DNA of 6,154 bases from Alphaproteobacteria bacterium (GCA_017477035.1 JAFUXW010000237.1:1-6154); one strand, 5' to 3'. Shown: positions 1 to 5,957, numbered from the stretch's first letter. The notes: generated by a model not told the origin, from the sequence alone. Translations and numbers: made by a program.

Positions 1-576
1 CAGTTGAATAATTTTAAGCTCATAAGAAAAAAATATTTTCCTGATTTACCTGCTTCTTTATCAGCTTCCGACGGAGCATTTTTAGGTGAAGATTTTTGTT
101 GTGATATGGTGCGTTTGGGGGCTGCAATGTATGGGATTAATACGGCACCGTATCGCCCGAACCAAATGAAAAATATAATCACTTTAAAAGCACCGGTTTT
201 GCAAATTGCTGATTTACCGAAAGGCGAATTTGTCGGTTATTCGGCTACCTATAGAGCGGCAGATAATCGCAAGCTTGCCATAATTTCCATCGGATACGGA
301 GATGGTGTTCCGCGCTCTCTTTCAAATGTAGGGAAAGTTTTTTTCAAAAACGTCGGTAAAATGAAGGAAGCTCGCATTTTGGGACGGGTTTCAATGGACA
401 ATATTATATGCGATGTTACAGATATAGAAAGTGTTAAGGTTGGTGATTTCGGGTATTTAATATATGATGATTATACACTTGATGATATTGCCAGAGATGC
501 CGGAACTATCAGCTATGAAGTGTTGTCTCGTATAGGTAAAAACACAAGATTTATCAGAGAATACAAAAAGTATTAA
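1..576 (+). CDS. alr: Alanine racemase, C-terminal half (5' partial)
   Basis: Alanine racemase is a PLP-dependent cytoplasmic enzyme that interconverts L- and D-alanine for peptidoglycan. The frame is open from base 1, and the usual length is about 360-380 residues, so roughly the first half, including the PLP-binding lysine, lies outside the window; the in-frame TTG at 4 is unlikely to be the true start. Counting from that TTG, the end of the barrel is seen as DMVRLGAAMYG (residues 34-44), whose Arg37 matches the arginine that contacts the PLP ring nitrogen. The C-terminal beta domain has VGYSATYRA with the catalytic Tyr79 (codon 238-240), IGYGDG (96-101), GRVSMDN (127-133) and the closing ISYEVLSRIG. 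No key residue in the visible part is missing. The next gene starts 110 bp downstream, so co-transcription is uncertain. The family assignment is secure. Confidence 0.93.
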   Translation, partial: QLNNFKLIRKKYFPDLPASLSASDGAFLGEDFCCDMVRLGAAMYGINTAPYRPNQMKNIITLKAPVLQIADLPKGEFVGYSATYRAADNRKLAIISIGYGDGVPRSLSNVGKVFFKNVGKMKEARILGRVSMDNIICDVTDIESVKVGDFGYLIYDDYTLDDIARDAGTISYEVLSRIGKNTRFIREYKKY

Positions 577-584
577 ATAAAAAT

Positions 585-628
585 ACAAAAACTTGTGTAT
601 CATTTGTTAAAAGCTGTTTAGTTTTTGT
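585..628 (+). terminator. Possible weak terminator after alr
   Basis: A perfect 9-bp inverted repeat, ACAAAAACT (585-593) and AGTTTTTGT (620-628), lies just after the alr stop and is followed by a T-rich stretch. The loop is long (26 nt) and the stem is almost all A-T, so termination would be weak at best. The rest of the 577-686 gap is AT-rich. A TATTAT at 637-642 could be a -10 for the ihfA-merR pair, but I see no good -35 element at the right distance. Confidence 0.25.
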
Positions 629-686
629 TTTGTGCGTATTATGCTAAAGCAGTTAGATTGTTATTTTAATTTTAGGGAAGGAAAAA

Positions 687-971
687 ATGAAAACTGTTAC
701 TCGTGTCAGTATTACTGAAGCTATATATGAAGAAATCGGCTTATCGCGCAAAGATTCAGGCGATGTATTGGATTTGATTATTGAAGAAATAAAATCGGAG
801 CTGGCGTCAGGTAATGATGTAAAGATTTCTTCTTTCGGAACTTTCAGTTTACGTAAGAAAAATGCACGAGTTGGTCGCAATCCTAAAACAGGAGAGGAGG
901 CTGAAATTACACCACGCACGGTTATTTCTTTCAGACCTTCGCAAATTTTAAGAAGAGCCGTTAATAAGTAA
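687..971 (+). CDS. ihfA: Integration host factor alpha-subunit-like DNA-binding protein
   Basis: A 94-residue nucleoid protein of the HU/IHF family. IHF works as an alpha-beta heterodimer that bends DNA sharply at specific sites and assists recombination, replication and transcription. The whole fold is visible: N-terminal helices (residues 8-40), the turn KISSFGTFSLR (46-56), and the DNA-clasping arm with GRNPKTGE (63-70), where Pro66 is the residue that intercalates in the minor groove. The tail ITPRTVISFRPSQILRRAV (74-92) is closer to IhfA (ITARRVVTFRPGQKL) than to HU, which favours the alpha subunit. The ATG is preceded by AGGGAAGG at 674-681, five bases upstream. A MerR-type gene follows after 11 bp, an arrangement I associate with alphaproteobacteria. 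An HU-type or IhfB assignment is less likely but not excluded without alignment. Confidence 0.9.
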   Translation: MKTVTRVSITEAIYEEIGLSRKDSGDVLDLIIEEIKSELASGNDVKISSFGTFSLRKKNARVGRNPKTGEEAEITPRTVISFRPSQILRRAVNK

Positions 972-982
972 AAAGGAAAAAC

Positions 983-1411
983 ATGGTTGTCAATAAGTCA
1001 AAATCAGCGTTTAAAACTATTGCCGAGGTAGCAGAAGAACTTGGGGTTGCAACGCATGTTTTGCGCTTTTGGGAAACCAAGTTTAGTCAAATTAAACCAA
1101 TGAAAGCTACCGGCGGCAGAAGGTATTATCGTCCTGATGATGTTGAAGTTTTAAAACTTATTCAGAATTTATTATATCAAAAGCGTTATACAATTGAAGG
1201 TGCTCAGCAACTTATAAAAGAAAAAGGACTTAAAAATTTGTTGGGCGGAAATGAAATTCAAAAAGATTTCTTTGAGGAGCCTTTGATAAATGATGATTTA
1301 CCTGCACCGATTATTGAAGAGAAAGAAGAAAAAATATTTAATATCATAGAAGTAAAGAAAGCAATAGAAGAACTTAAAATCTTGAGAAAAAAGCTTTCTG
1401 AAATAAAATGA
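983..1411 (+). CDS. MerR-family transcriptional regulator
   Basis: A 142-residue regulator with an N-terminal winged helix-turn-helix of the MerR type. Residues 11-35 form the helix-turn-helix (TIAEVAEELGVATHVLRFWE), residues 44-51 the wing (GGRRYYRP), and residues 52-82 the following helices (DVEVLKLIQNLLYQKRYT). The tail is short: an acidic linker, then a charged helix at about 118-142 that could form a coiled coil for dimerisation. It has no cysteine-based metal site and no drug-binding domain, so no effector can be named. The start has an AAAAGGA Shine-Dalgarno at 971-977 and lies 11 bp after the ihfA stop, so the two are almost certainly one operon. MerR proteins of this size next to ihfA are common in alphaproteobacteria, but their targets are not known to me. 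The last codons lie inside a terminator stem. Confidence 0.88.
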   Translation: MVVNKSKSAFKTIAEVAEELGVATHVLRFWETKFSQIKPMKATGGRRYYRPDDVEVLKLIQNLLYQKRYTIEGAQQLIKEKGLKNLLGGNEIQKDFFEEPLINDDLPAPIIEEKEEKIFNIIEVKKAIEELKILRKKLSEIK

Positions 1412-1443
1412 ACCGGGAATAAACTCCGGTTCATTTTATTTCA
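1399..1443. terminator. Bidirectional terminator, perfect 18-bp stem
   Basis: TGAAATAAAATGAACCGG (1399-1416) and its exact reverse complement (1426-1443) flank a 9-nt loop. The GC-rich part (CCGG plus flanks) sits next to the loop and the outer part is A/T, so either strand would give a hairpin with U-rich 3' side. It ends the ihfA-merR transcript and can also stop the convergent transcript from the membrane-protein gene. The left arm includes the last codons and the TGA (1409-1411) of the MerR gene. Confidence 0.8.
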
Positions 1444-1454
1444 TATTTATTAGT

Positions 1455-1582
1455 TGCCTTGCAGAAAACCCCGTATTTATACGGGGATGAATGTTAAGGC
1501 GTTAGAATAACGCCGTTCCGCATTGAAAGTGCGGTCAAACCGTAAGGTTTGTAGCGTTAATAGTAACACCAGTTTACTGGTG
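1455..1582. repeat. Cluster of five short hairpins (structured intergenic element)
   Basis: Five near-contiguous inverted repeats occupy 1469-1582: CCCCGTA/TACGGGG (1469-1475, 1480-1486), GGCGTTA/TAACGCC (1498-1504, 1508-1514), CCGCATT/AGTGCGG with one G-T pair (1518-1524, 1528-1534), AAACC/GGTTT around GTAA (1537-1550), and CACCAGT/ACTGGTG (1567-1573, 1576-1582). An alternative stem pairs 1455-1460 with 1496-1501 and would exclude the second hairpin. By my count the block is about 45% G+C, above the other, AT-rich spacers. There is no tRNA fold and no convincing ORF. It could be a mobile palindromic element, a structured 3' untranslated region of the minus-strand gene, or a small RNA; the sequence alone does not decide. 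Confidence 0.55.
1465..1486 (-). terminator. Likely intrinsic terminator of the minus-strand membrane-protein gene
   Basis: Read on the minus strand, the hairpin CCCCGTA-TAAA-TACGGGG (1486-1469) is followed directly by TTTTC (1468-1464). The stem is GC-rich at its base and compact, so it fits a rho-independent terminator roughly 100 bases after the stop of the minus-strand gene. It is also the first element of the hairpin cluster. Confidence 0.5.
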
Positions 1583-1587
1583 GATAT

Positions 1588-2262
1588 CTATTTAATCTTA
1601 CTATCTCTTAGTAAATGATTTTGCATGAATATTATGATTACCAGATATGGTAAGAACATTTCTGAGCTTTCTTCCAACAGTGACCATATGTCTATAAAGC
1701 TACGCGGTAATTCGTTTACACCTTGATAATGTCTCCAATTGGCCGGAAAACGATCGGCAAATTTAGCAAATACCAATACGGTGCAAAATGTTGCTATAGA
1801 CCAAGTTATGGTATTGAAGTGAAAAAAAGATATTATGAGATGCTTTGTGTATTTAACTGCTAAATACACAAGAGCACCGAAAATAATCAGTAAAACTGTT
1901 CCGTATATTATTTTTTCTGACAGTGGGTTGTTAGGATTTAAAAAGAAACGAGATTTAAACGGTGTAGTATCAGAATTAGTCAGGTGATGCTGAATACCGG
2001 CTTCGCGTAATAAAGCAGCTATTCCTAACATAAAATAAATAGTCCAACAAAGTATTTTATCTTTAAAATCTTTGCAAAAATAAAGCATTGTGATGAGCAT
2101 TAGAGCGTAACCGAGGTAAGTTACAACATCAATAATTCGTCCATCGGTAGTAATGGTAAACTTTTGCTCAGGAAAGAATAGTAATACTACGGCAAGCAAA
2201 ATTACCCACAAAACAGTATAAAAAACCGGAGTAAAAAAAGGTGAAATAAAAATTTTTTTCAT
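1588..2262 (-). CDS. Uncharacterised integral membrane protein, about six transmembrane segments
   Basis: I do not recognise this gene with certainty. The product has 224 residues if it starts at the ATG at 2262, which I prefer: GAGG (2275-2272) lies nine bases upstream, whereas a TTG at 2277 would add five residues but has no ribosome-binding site. Hydrophobic segments lie near residues 12-30, 46-64, 70-86, 118-137, 145-167 and 202-217. A charged, probably conserved stretch LREAGIQHHLT (85-95) follows the third segment, and LLEESSEMFLP (195-205) precedes the last. The arginine, glutamate and histidine pattern next to a membrane recalls families of inner-membrane proteins of unknown function, and I infer that these residues are functional. 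There is no signal for a transporter or enzyme family I can name. It is transcribed alone, reading away from the small exported-protein gene and toward the MerR gene. Confidence 0.75.
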   Translation of the reverse strand: MKKIFISPFFTPVFYTVLWVILLAVVLLFFPEQKFTITTDGRIIDVVTYLGYALMLITMLYFCKDFKDKILCWTIYFMLGIAALLREAGIQHHLTNSDTTPFKSRFFLNPNNPLSEKIIYGTVLLIIFGALVYLAVKYTKHLIISFFHFNTITWSIATFCTVLVFAKFADRFPANWRHYQGVNELPRSFIDIWSLLEESSEMFLPYLVIIIFMQNHLLRDSKIK

Positions 2263-2305
2263 TATACCAATCCTCAATATAAAAAAGACAATGTTAAATA
2301 TATAA

Positions 2306-2341
2306 CAAATATTTTCTTAAAAGAAAAGAGGAAAATATTTG
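2306..2341 (+). promoter_or_regulatory. Inverted repeat covering the TTG start of the small exported protein
   Basis: CAAATATTTTC (2306-2316) is the exact reverse complement of GAAAATATTTG (2331-2341). The right arm contains the TTG start codon (2339-2341) and touches the GAGG ribosome-binding site (2328-2331). A competing smaller hairpin, TTTTCTT/AAGAAAA (2312-2318, 2321-2327), would leave both free. The stem is mostly A-U, so it would be weak at 37 degrees; a role in translational control is inference. Confidence 0.35.
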
Positions 2342-2590
2342 AAGTATATTTTTAATAAAAATATTGTTTTAGTATTGGCTGTATTATTTATTACTTCATC
2401 ATACAGTTTTGCACAATCAGCAGATATTGCCATGAAAGAGGACGCTGTCAAAGTTTCTGCTCAAGTTGCAACTTCAGAAGTAAAGGAAAAAATTGATTAC
2501 GAAGCTGTTTATTCAAAGATTCCGGAAATTCGAGAGATAAATAAAAAATTTATCAGGCTCGCAAAGATGGTAAACCTGTTGATGATTTAA
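2339..2590 (+). CDS. Small exported protein, reading frame interrupted near the 3' end
   Basis: As read, this encodes 83 residues from a TTG start placed seven bases after GAGG (2328-2331). Residues 1-25 are a clear signal peptide: basic start (KYIFNKN), hydrophobic core (IVLVLAVLFITS) and a probable cleavage after SYSFA, before QSADI. The mature part is charged and helical-looking, with no cysteines and no motif I recognise. After KIPEIREINKK (residues 60-70) the frame runs into FIRLAKMVNLLMI and stops. Reading one base back at the A6 tract (2543-2548) continues instead as IYQARKDGKPVDD and ends at the TAG at 2641-2643, giving a 101-residue product of uniform character. The original gene therefore very probably spanned 2339-2643. 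A sequencing error, a true mutation, or slippage on the A tract could explain it. No function is assigned. Confidence 0.6.
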   Translation: MKYIFNKNIVLVLAVLFITSSYSFAQSADIAMKEDAVKVSAQVATSEVKEKIDYEAVYSKIPEIREINKKFIRLAKMVNLLMI

Positions 2591-2643
2591 TCAAAGAAAA
2601 ACAAGAAGCAATAAAACGCATTAAAAGCGAGAGCAATAAATAG
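2548..2643 (+). other. Displaced 3' part of the small exported-protein gene
   Basis: In frame -1 relative to the upstream part, 31 codons run from ATT (2548-2550) to TAG (2641-2643). They encode a hydrophilic, lysine- and glutamate-rich tail (IYQARKDGKPVDDLIKEKQE, then a basic end) that looks like a natural helical C-terminus and matches the composition of the upstream segment. Upstream this frame meets a TAA at 2538-2540, and there is no start codon or ribosome-binding site of its own, so it is best read as part of the same gene. Confidence 0.6.
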
Positions 2644-2683
2644 TATAGCAGTTATTCATGATCTTAAGTGAATATAGCTTATT

Positions 2684-2721
2684 AAATAAATACCACCGAT
2701 TTGCTCCGGTGGTATTTATTT
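2684..2721. terminator. Strong bidirectional terminator between convergent genes
   Basis: AAATAAATACCACCG (2684-2698) pairs perfectly over 15 bp with its reverse complement (2707-2721) around an 8-nt loop. The GC-rich half lies at the loop and the outer half is A/T on both sides, so either transcript ends in a U-rich tail. It lies 40 bp after the restored stop of the exported-protein gene and 19 bp beyond the stop of the convergent ygiW-like gene. Confidence 0.85.
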
Positions 2722-2740
2722 GAATAGTGAAATTTCATTC

Positions 2741-3130
2741 TTAATTGTTTGACGTAGCAGAGTTAGAGGCTTGATTTGGCATAAATTGAATTTCTTCAGC
2801 TTCAAGAGCTACAACATCACCTTGTTTATCAACTTCGGCAGCAATCCATACCAGAGTCGTCGGTGAATACATACTGGAATTCATTAAGTCATCATCAATT
2901 TCAACTGTCATCGTACCACTGTTATCTTGGAAAGTATACATTTCGTTACCAAGATTCTGAGTTAAATATCCTTGAATATAGACAGTGCTGTCATCTGCCA
3001 TATTTTGAACATCAGAAACTTGGCTGATAGGTTTGTTTGAATTGTCAGAAGCAGAACTTGCTGCATTAACGGTAAAAGCACCGCACATTACGGCAAGAGC
3101 TGCCATTGCAGATAAAATTTTATTTTTCAT
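2741..3130 (-). CDS. ygiW: Periplasmic YgiW/YdeI-family OB-fold (BOF) stress protein
   Basis: A 129-residue exported protein. Residues 1-23 are a signal peptide (MKNKILSAMAALAVMCGAFT, cleavage probably after VNA). Residues about 36-117 match the bacterial OB-fold family of E. coli YgiW and YdeI: VQNMADDSTVYIQGYL (41-56), YTFQDNSGTMTVEIDDD (65-81) and IAAEVDK (96-102) align with the DDTWVTLRGN, YVFKDASGTINVDID and GEVDK segments of YgiW as I remember it. The tail (118-129) is a short polar extension rich in Asn and Ser. Family members are periplasmic and have been linked to tolerance of peroxide, cadmium or antimicrobial peptides; the ligand is unclear. The ATG has AGGAG (3144-3140) nine bases upstream. 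It is transcribed alone, divergently from adhE. The family is well supported, while the symbol is by similarity only and may denote a paralogue. Confidence 0.85.
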   Translation of the reverse strand: MKNKILSAMAALAVMCGAFTVNAASSASDNSNKPISQVSDVQNMADDSTVYIQGYLTQNLGNEMYTFQDNSGTMTVEIDDDLMNSSMYSPTTLVWIAAEVDKQGDVVALEAEEIQFMPNQASNSATSNN

Positions 3131-3168
3131 TTTCTTATTCTCCTTAATAAAATATACGTTACTAACCT

Positions 3169-3196
3169 AATATACGTATGGTTTTAAAGCTTTCAA
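3169..3196 (-). promoter_or_regulatory. Sigma-70-type promoter of the ygiW-like gene
   Basis: On the minus strand, TTGAAA (3196-3191) and TATATT (3174-3169) are separated by 16 bp; each differs from consensus by one base. Transcription would begin near 3163, about 30 bases before the ATG. The -10 lies inside one copy of a 9-bp direct repeat, AATATACGT on the plus strand, at 3169-3177 and again at 3151-3159. The 18-bp period and position make a regulator site possible. Confidence 0.6.
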
Positions 3197-3230
3197 GGTG
3201 GTATGTTATAAATAGTAATAAAATGTGAAG

Positions 3231-3273
3231 TATAAGATAAAAAAAAATCTTCTTTTTTGAAAATTATCTTATA
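3231..3273 (+). promoter_or_regulatory. 10-bp inverted repeat in the adhE upstream region
   Basis: TATAAGATAA (3231-3240) and TTATCTTATA (3264-3273) are perfect reverse complements with a 23-bp, A/T-only-rich spacer; the arm centres are 33 bp apart, about three helical turns. The right arm runs into TATTAT (3272-3277), the best candidate -10 for adhE, although its -35 is weak. A dimeric regulator could bind here, but the arms do not match the FNR (TTGAT-N4-ATCAA) or Rex (TTGTGAA-type) sites I know. Confidence 0.4.
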
Positions 3274-3302
3274 TTATAGCCGCAGTTTAATAGGATGAAA
3301 TA

Positions 3303-5906
3303 ATGGATAATACAATTATTGATGAAAAAGCTGAACAAGAATATATCAGCAAGTTAATCGGCAAAGTTAAAGCCGCACAACAAAAATTTGCGACTTATTC
3401 GCAAGAACAGGTTGATGAAATTTTTCGTCGTGTAGCCCTTAAAGCTAGTTCTCTTCGTATTGATATGGCAAAAATGGCAGTAGAAGAAACGGGAATGGGG
3501 ATTGCTGAAGATAAAGTTATTAAAAATCACTTTGCTTCGGAATATATCTATAATAAATATAAAAATGTCAAAACTTGCGGAGTTATTGAAGAAGATAAAG
3601 ATAATGGCTTAATTAAGTTTGCCGAGCCGGTTGGCGTAATTGCCGGAGTTGTTCCGACAACAAATCCTACGTCTACTGTTATTTTTAAATCATTGATTAC
3701 ACTTAAAACTCGTAATGGTATTATCTTTTCTCCGCACCCGAGAGCAAAAAAATGCACTATCGAAATGGCTCGCATTATATTGGAAGAAGCTGTTAAAGCG
3801 GGAGCACCGGAAGATATTATCTCTTGGGTTGATGAACCGACAATTTTACGCACTCAGTATTTAATGCAACAAGCTGATTTGATTTTGGCAACCGGAGGCC
3901 CTGGAATGGTTAAGTCTGCTTATTCTTCCGGCACACCGGCAATCGGCGTCGGACCTGGTAATACTCCGGCAGTGATTGATGAAACAGCAGACATTCAAAT
4001 GGCAGTTAGCTCGATATTAATGTCTAAAACTTTTGATAATGGTATGATTTGCGCTTCAGAGCAATCTGTGATTATTGTTGATAGCATTTATGATGCCGTT
4101 AAAGCAGAATTTATTAAACGTGGCGCATATATTCTGAATGATAAAGAGCGCGCTAAAGTTGCTTCTACTATTATTCAAGATGGTAAAGTCAATGCTGCAA
4201 TTGTCGGGCAAAAGGCAGCTAAAATAGCCGAAATGTCCGGAGTTAAAGTTGATGAAAATGCTAAAGTTTTAATCGGTGAAGTTTCTAAAATCGGTGCGGA
4301 AGAACCTTTCTCTTATGAAAAACTTTCTCCGTGCTTGGCAATGTATCACGCCAAGGATTTTGATGATGCTATGAATAAGGCTAAGCATCTGGTAGAGTTT
4401 GCCGGTAATGGTCATACTTCTATATTATATACAAATCCGCGCAATGATGAACGCATTAGGTTGTATGGTGATACAATGACTACAGGACGTGTAATGATTA
4501 ACTGTCCGGCGGCACAGGGCGCAATTGGAGATATTTACAACTTTAGACTGGAACCGTCTTTGACTTTAGGATGCGGTTCTTGGGGACGCAATTCAGTTAG
4601 CGAAAACGTAGGAGTTAAACATTTGATGAATATTAAAACAGTAGCAAAACGTGAAGAAAATATGTTGTGGTTCAAAGTTCCGCCGAAAGTATATTTCAAG
4701 CCGGGATGTCTATCTTTAGCTTTGAAAGAACTCAAAGGTCGTAAAAAAGCATTTATCGTTACCGATAAAGCATTGTTTGATTTGGGATATACCAAGAAAG
4801 TTACAGATGTTTTGGATACACTTGATATTCAGTATAAAATTTTTAGCGATGTTAAGCCGGATCCTGATTTGACTACCATTAACAAAGCTCGTGATATGGT
4901 CGAAAGTTTTGAACCGGATATTTTACTCGCTTTAGGTGGCGGTTCCCCGATTGATGCTTGTAAAATTTTGTGGATTATGTATGAACATCCGGAACTCAAA
5001 TTTGAAGACTTGGCCCGTCGCTTTATGGATATCAGAAAACGTATTTTCGAATTTCCGCAAATGGGGGTTAAGGCACAAATGGTTGCTATTCCGACTACTT
5101 CCGGAACAGGTTCTGAAGTTACTCCGTTCTCTATCATTACAGATGATAAGACCGGTGTTAAATATGCAATTGCTGATTATGCGTTGACGCCGTCTATGGC
5201 TATTGTTGATACCGATTTGGTATTGACCATGCCAAAGGGGTTGTGCGCAGCTTCCGGTATCGATGTTATGACACATGCTTTGGAATCGTATGTTTCTTGC
5301 ATGGCTACCGATTATACCAGAGGTTTATCGGTAGAGTCCGGAAAATTAATTTATGAAAACTTGATTAAATCTTATGAAACAGGTGATGCAACAGCCAGAG
5401 AAAAAGTTCATCACGCTGCCACAATTGCTGGTATGGCGTTTGCCAATGCGTTTTTGGGTGTATGTCACTCTATGGCTCATAAATTGGGTGCTGCTTTCCA
5501 CATTCCGCATGGTTTTGCCAATGCGTTACTTATTTGTCAGGTTATTCGTTATAATGCCAATGATTGTCCGGCGAAACAAGCTACATTTCCGCAATATCGT
5601 TTTCCGAATACCAAAGCTGCTTATGCCGCATTTGCCAGAGGTATAGGTTTAAGCGGTAAAACTGATGATGAGGCTGTAGATAATTTAATTAATGCTTTGC
5701 AAGAAATGAAAAAGCAATTAAATATTCCTCTCTCAATAAAAGATTGGGGAATTAGCCAAGAAGATTGGGAAGAAGCTATGAAAAAATTACCGGAATTGGC
5801 ATTTGATGATCAATGCACCGGCGCAAACCCGCGCTATCCGTTGTTCAAAGAAATTGAACAAATGTATCGTTATGCTTATGATGGTGTAATTGATTTCAAG
5901 CTTTAA
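3303..5906 (+). CDS. adhE: Bifunctional acetaldehyde-CoA/alcohol dehydrogenase AdhE
   Basis: AdhE reduces acetyl-CoA to acetaldehyde and then to ethanol, consuming two NADH per acetyl-CoA; it is the main ethanol-forming enzyme of many fermenters and assembles into cytoplasmic filaments (spirosomes). At 867 residues it is full length, close to the roughly 890 of E. coli AdhE. The aldehyde dehydrogenase domain (about 1-440) shows the nucleotide-binding stretch ATGGPGMVKSAYSSGTPAIG (196-215) and the catalytic Cys250 in FDNGMICASEQS. A linker near 440-455 leads to the iron-dependent alcohol dehydrogenase domain (about 456-867) with GGGSPID (545-551), TTSGTGSEVTP (598-608), and iron ligands Asp654 and His658 (GIDVMTHALE), His722 (GVCHSMAH) and His736 (HIPHG). 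No ligand or catalytic residue is missing. ATG is preceded by AGGA (3292-3295), seven bases upstream. It is monocistronic, with its own terminator, and divergent from the ygiW-like gene. Confidence 0.97.
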   Translation: MDNTIIDEKAEQEYISKLIGKVKAAQQKFATYSQEQVDEIFRRVALKASSLRIDMAKMAVEETGMGIAEDKVIKNHFASEYIYNKYKNVKTCGVIEEDKDNGLIKFAEPVGVIAGVVPTTNPTSTVIFKSLITLKTRNGIIFSPHPRAKKCTIEMARIILEEAVKAGAPEDIISWVDEPTILRTQYLMQQADLILATGGPGMVKSAYSSGTPAIGVGPGNTPAVIDETADIQMAVSSILMSKTFDNGMICASEQSVIIVDSIYDAVKAEFIKRGAYILNDKERAKVASTIIQDGKVNAAIVGQKAAKIAEMSGVKVDENAKVLIGEVSKIGAEEPFSYEKLSPCLAMYHAKDFDDAMNKAKHLVEFAGNGHTSILYTNPRNDERIRLYGDTMTTGRVMINCPAAQGAIGDIYNFRLEPSLTLGCGSWGRNSVSENVGVKHLMNIKTVAKREENMLWFKVPPKVYFKPGCLSLALKELKGRKKAFIVTDKALFDLGYTKKVTDVLDTLDIQYKIFSDVKPDPDLTTINKARDMVESFEPDILLALGGGSPIDACKILWIMYEHPELKFEDLARRFMDIRKRIFEFPQMGVKAQMVAIPTTSGTGSEVTPFSIITDDKTGVKYAIADYALTPSMAIVDTDLVLTMPKGLCAASGIDVMTHALESYVSCMATDYTRGLSVESGKLIYENLIKSYETGDATAREKVHHAATIAGMAFANAFLGVCHSMAHKLGAAFHIPHGFANALLICQVIRYNANDCPAKQATFPQYRFPNTKAAYAAFARGIGLSGKTDDEAVDNLINALQEMKKQLNIPLSIKDWGISQEDWEEAMKKLPELAFDDQCTGANPRYPLFKEIEQMYRYAYDGVIDFKL

Positions 5907-5921
5907 TTCAAACTTAAGCGC

Positions 5922-5957
5922 AAAAAGAGGGATAAGAAAAATTATTCCTCTTTTTTT
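5922..5957 (+). terminator. Intrinsic terminator of adhE
   Basis: AAAAAGAGGGATAA (5922-5935) pairs with 5942-5955 over 14 bp with a single G-T pair (5931 with 5946), a 6-nt loop GAAAAA, and a run of seven T at 5951-5957. It begins 15 bp after the adhE stop. The A tract on the left arm could also let it end transcripts arriving on the minus strand. Confidence 0.9.

Noticed and set aside
653..919. Minus-strand open frame opposite ihfA
   Set aside because: It is antisense to a well-conserved IHF gene, has no ribosome-binding site I can see and no recognisable motif.
1527..1535. AAGTGCGGT, the 9-bp core of the Haemophilus-type DNA uptake signal
   Set aside because: One exact 9-mer is expected by chance in about 5% of windows this long counting both strands, the rest of the window does not look like Pasteurellaceae, and the bases are already part of a local hairpin. 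It would matter only if it is over-represented in the genome.
1469..1582. CRISPR array or integron attC site
   Set aside because: The hairpins differ in sequence and spacing, so there are no identical repeats with spacers, and I could not place the paired core sites expected of attC.
2263..2277. TTG start at 2277 for the membrane protein
   Set aside because: It adds only five residues and lacks a ribosome-binding site, while GAGG at 2275-2272 is well placed for the ATG at 2262.
2543..2549. Classic -1 ribosomal slippery heptamer
   Set aside because: In the zero frame the codons are AAA AAA TTT; neither T-AAA-AAA nor A-AAA-TTT lets both tRNAs re-pair well after a -1 shift, so only simple A-tract slippage remains possible.
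4936..5187. Open frames inside adhE on either strand (3548-3853, 4535-4795, 4829-5137, 4932-5276, 4936-5187, 5374-5646)
   Set aside because: All lie within the continuous AdhE frame, which carries every conserved motif in order; their translations look like out-of-frame shadows.
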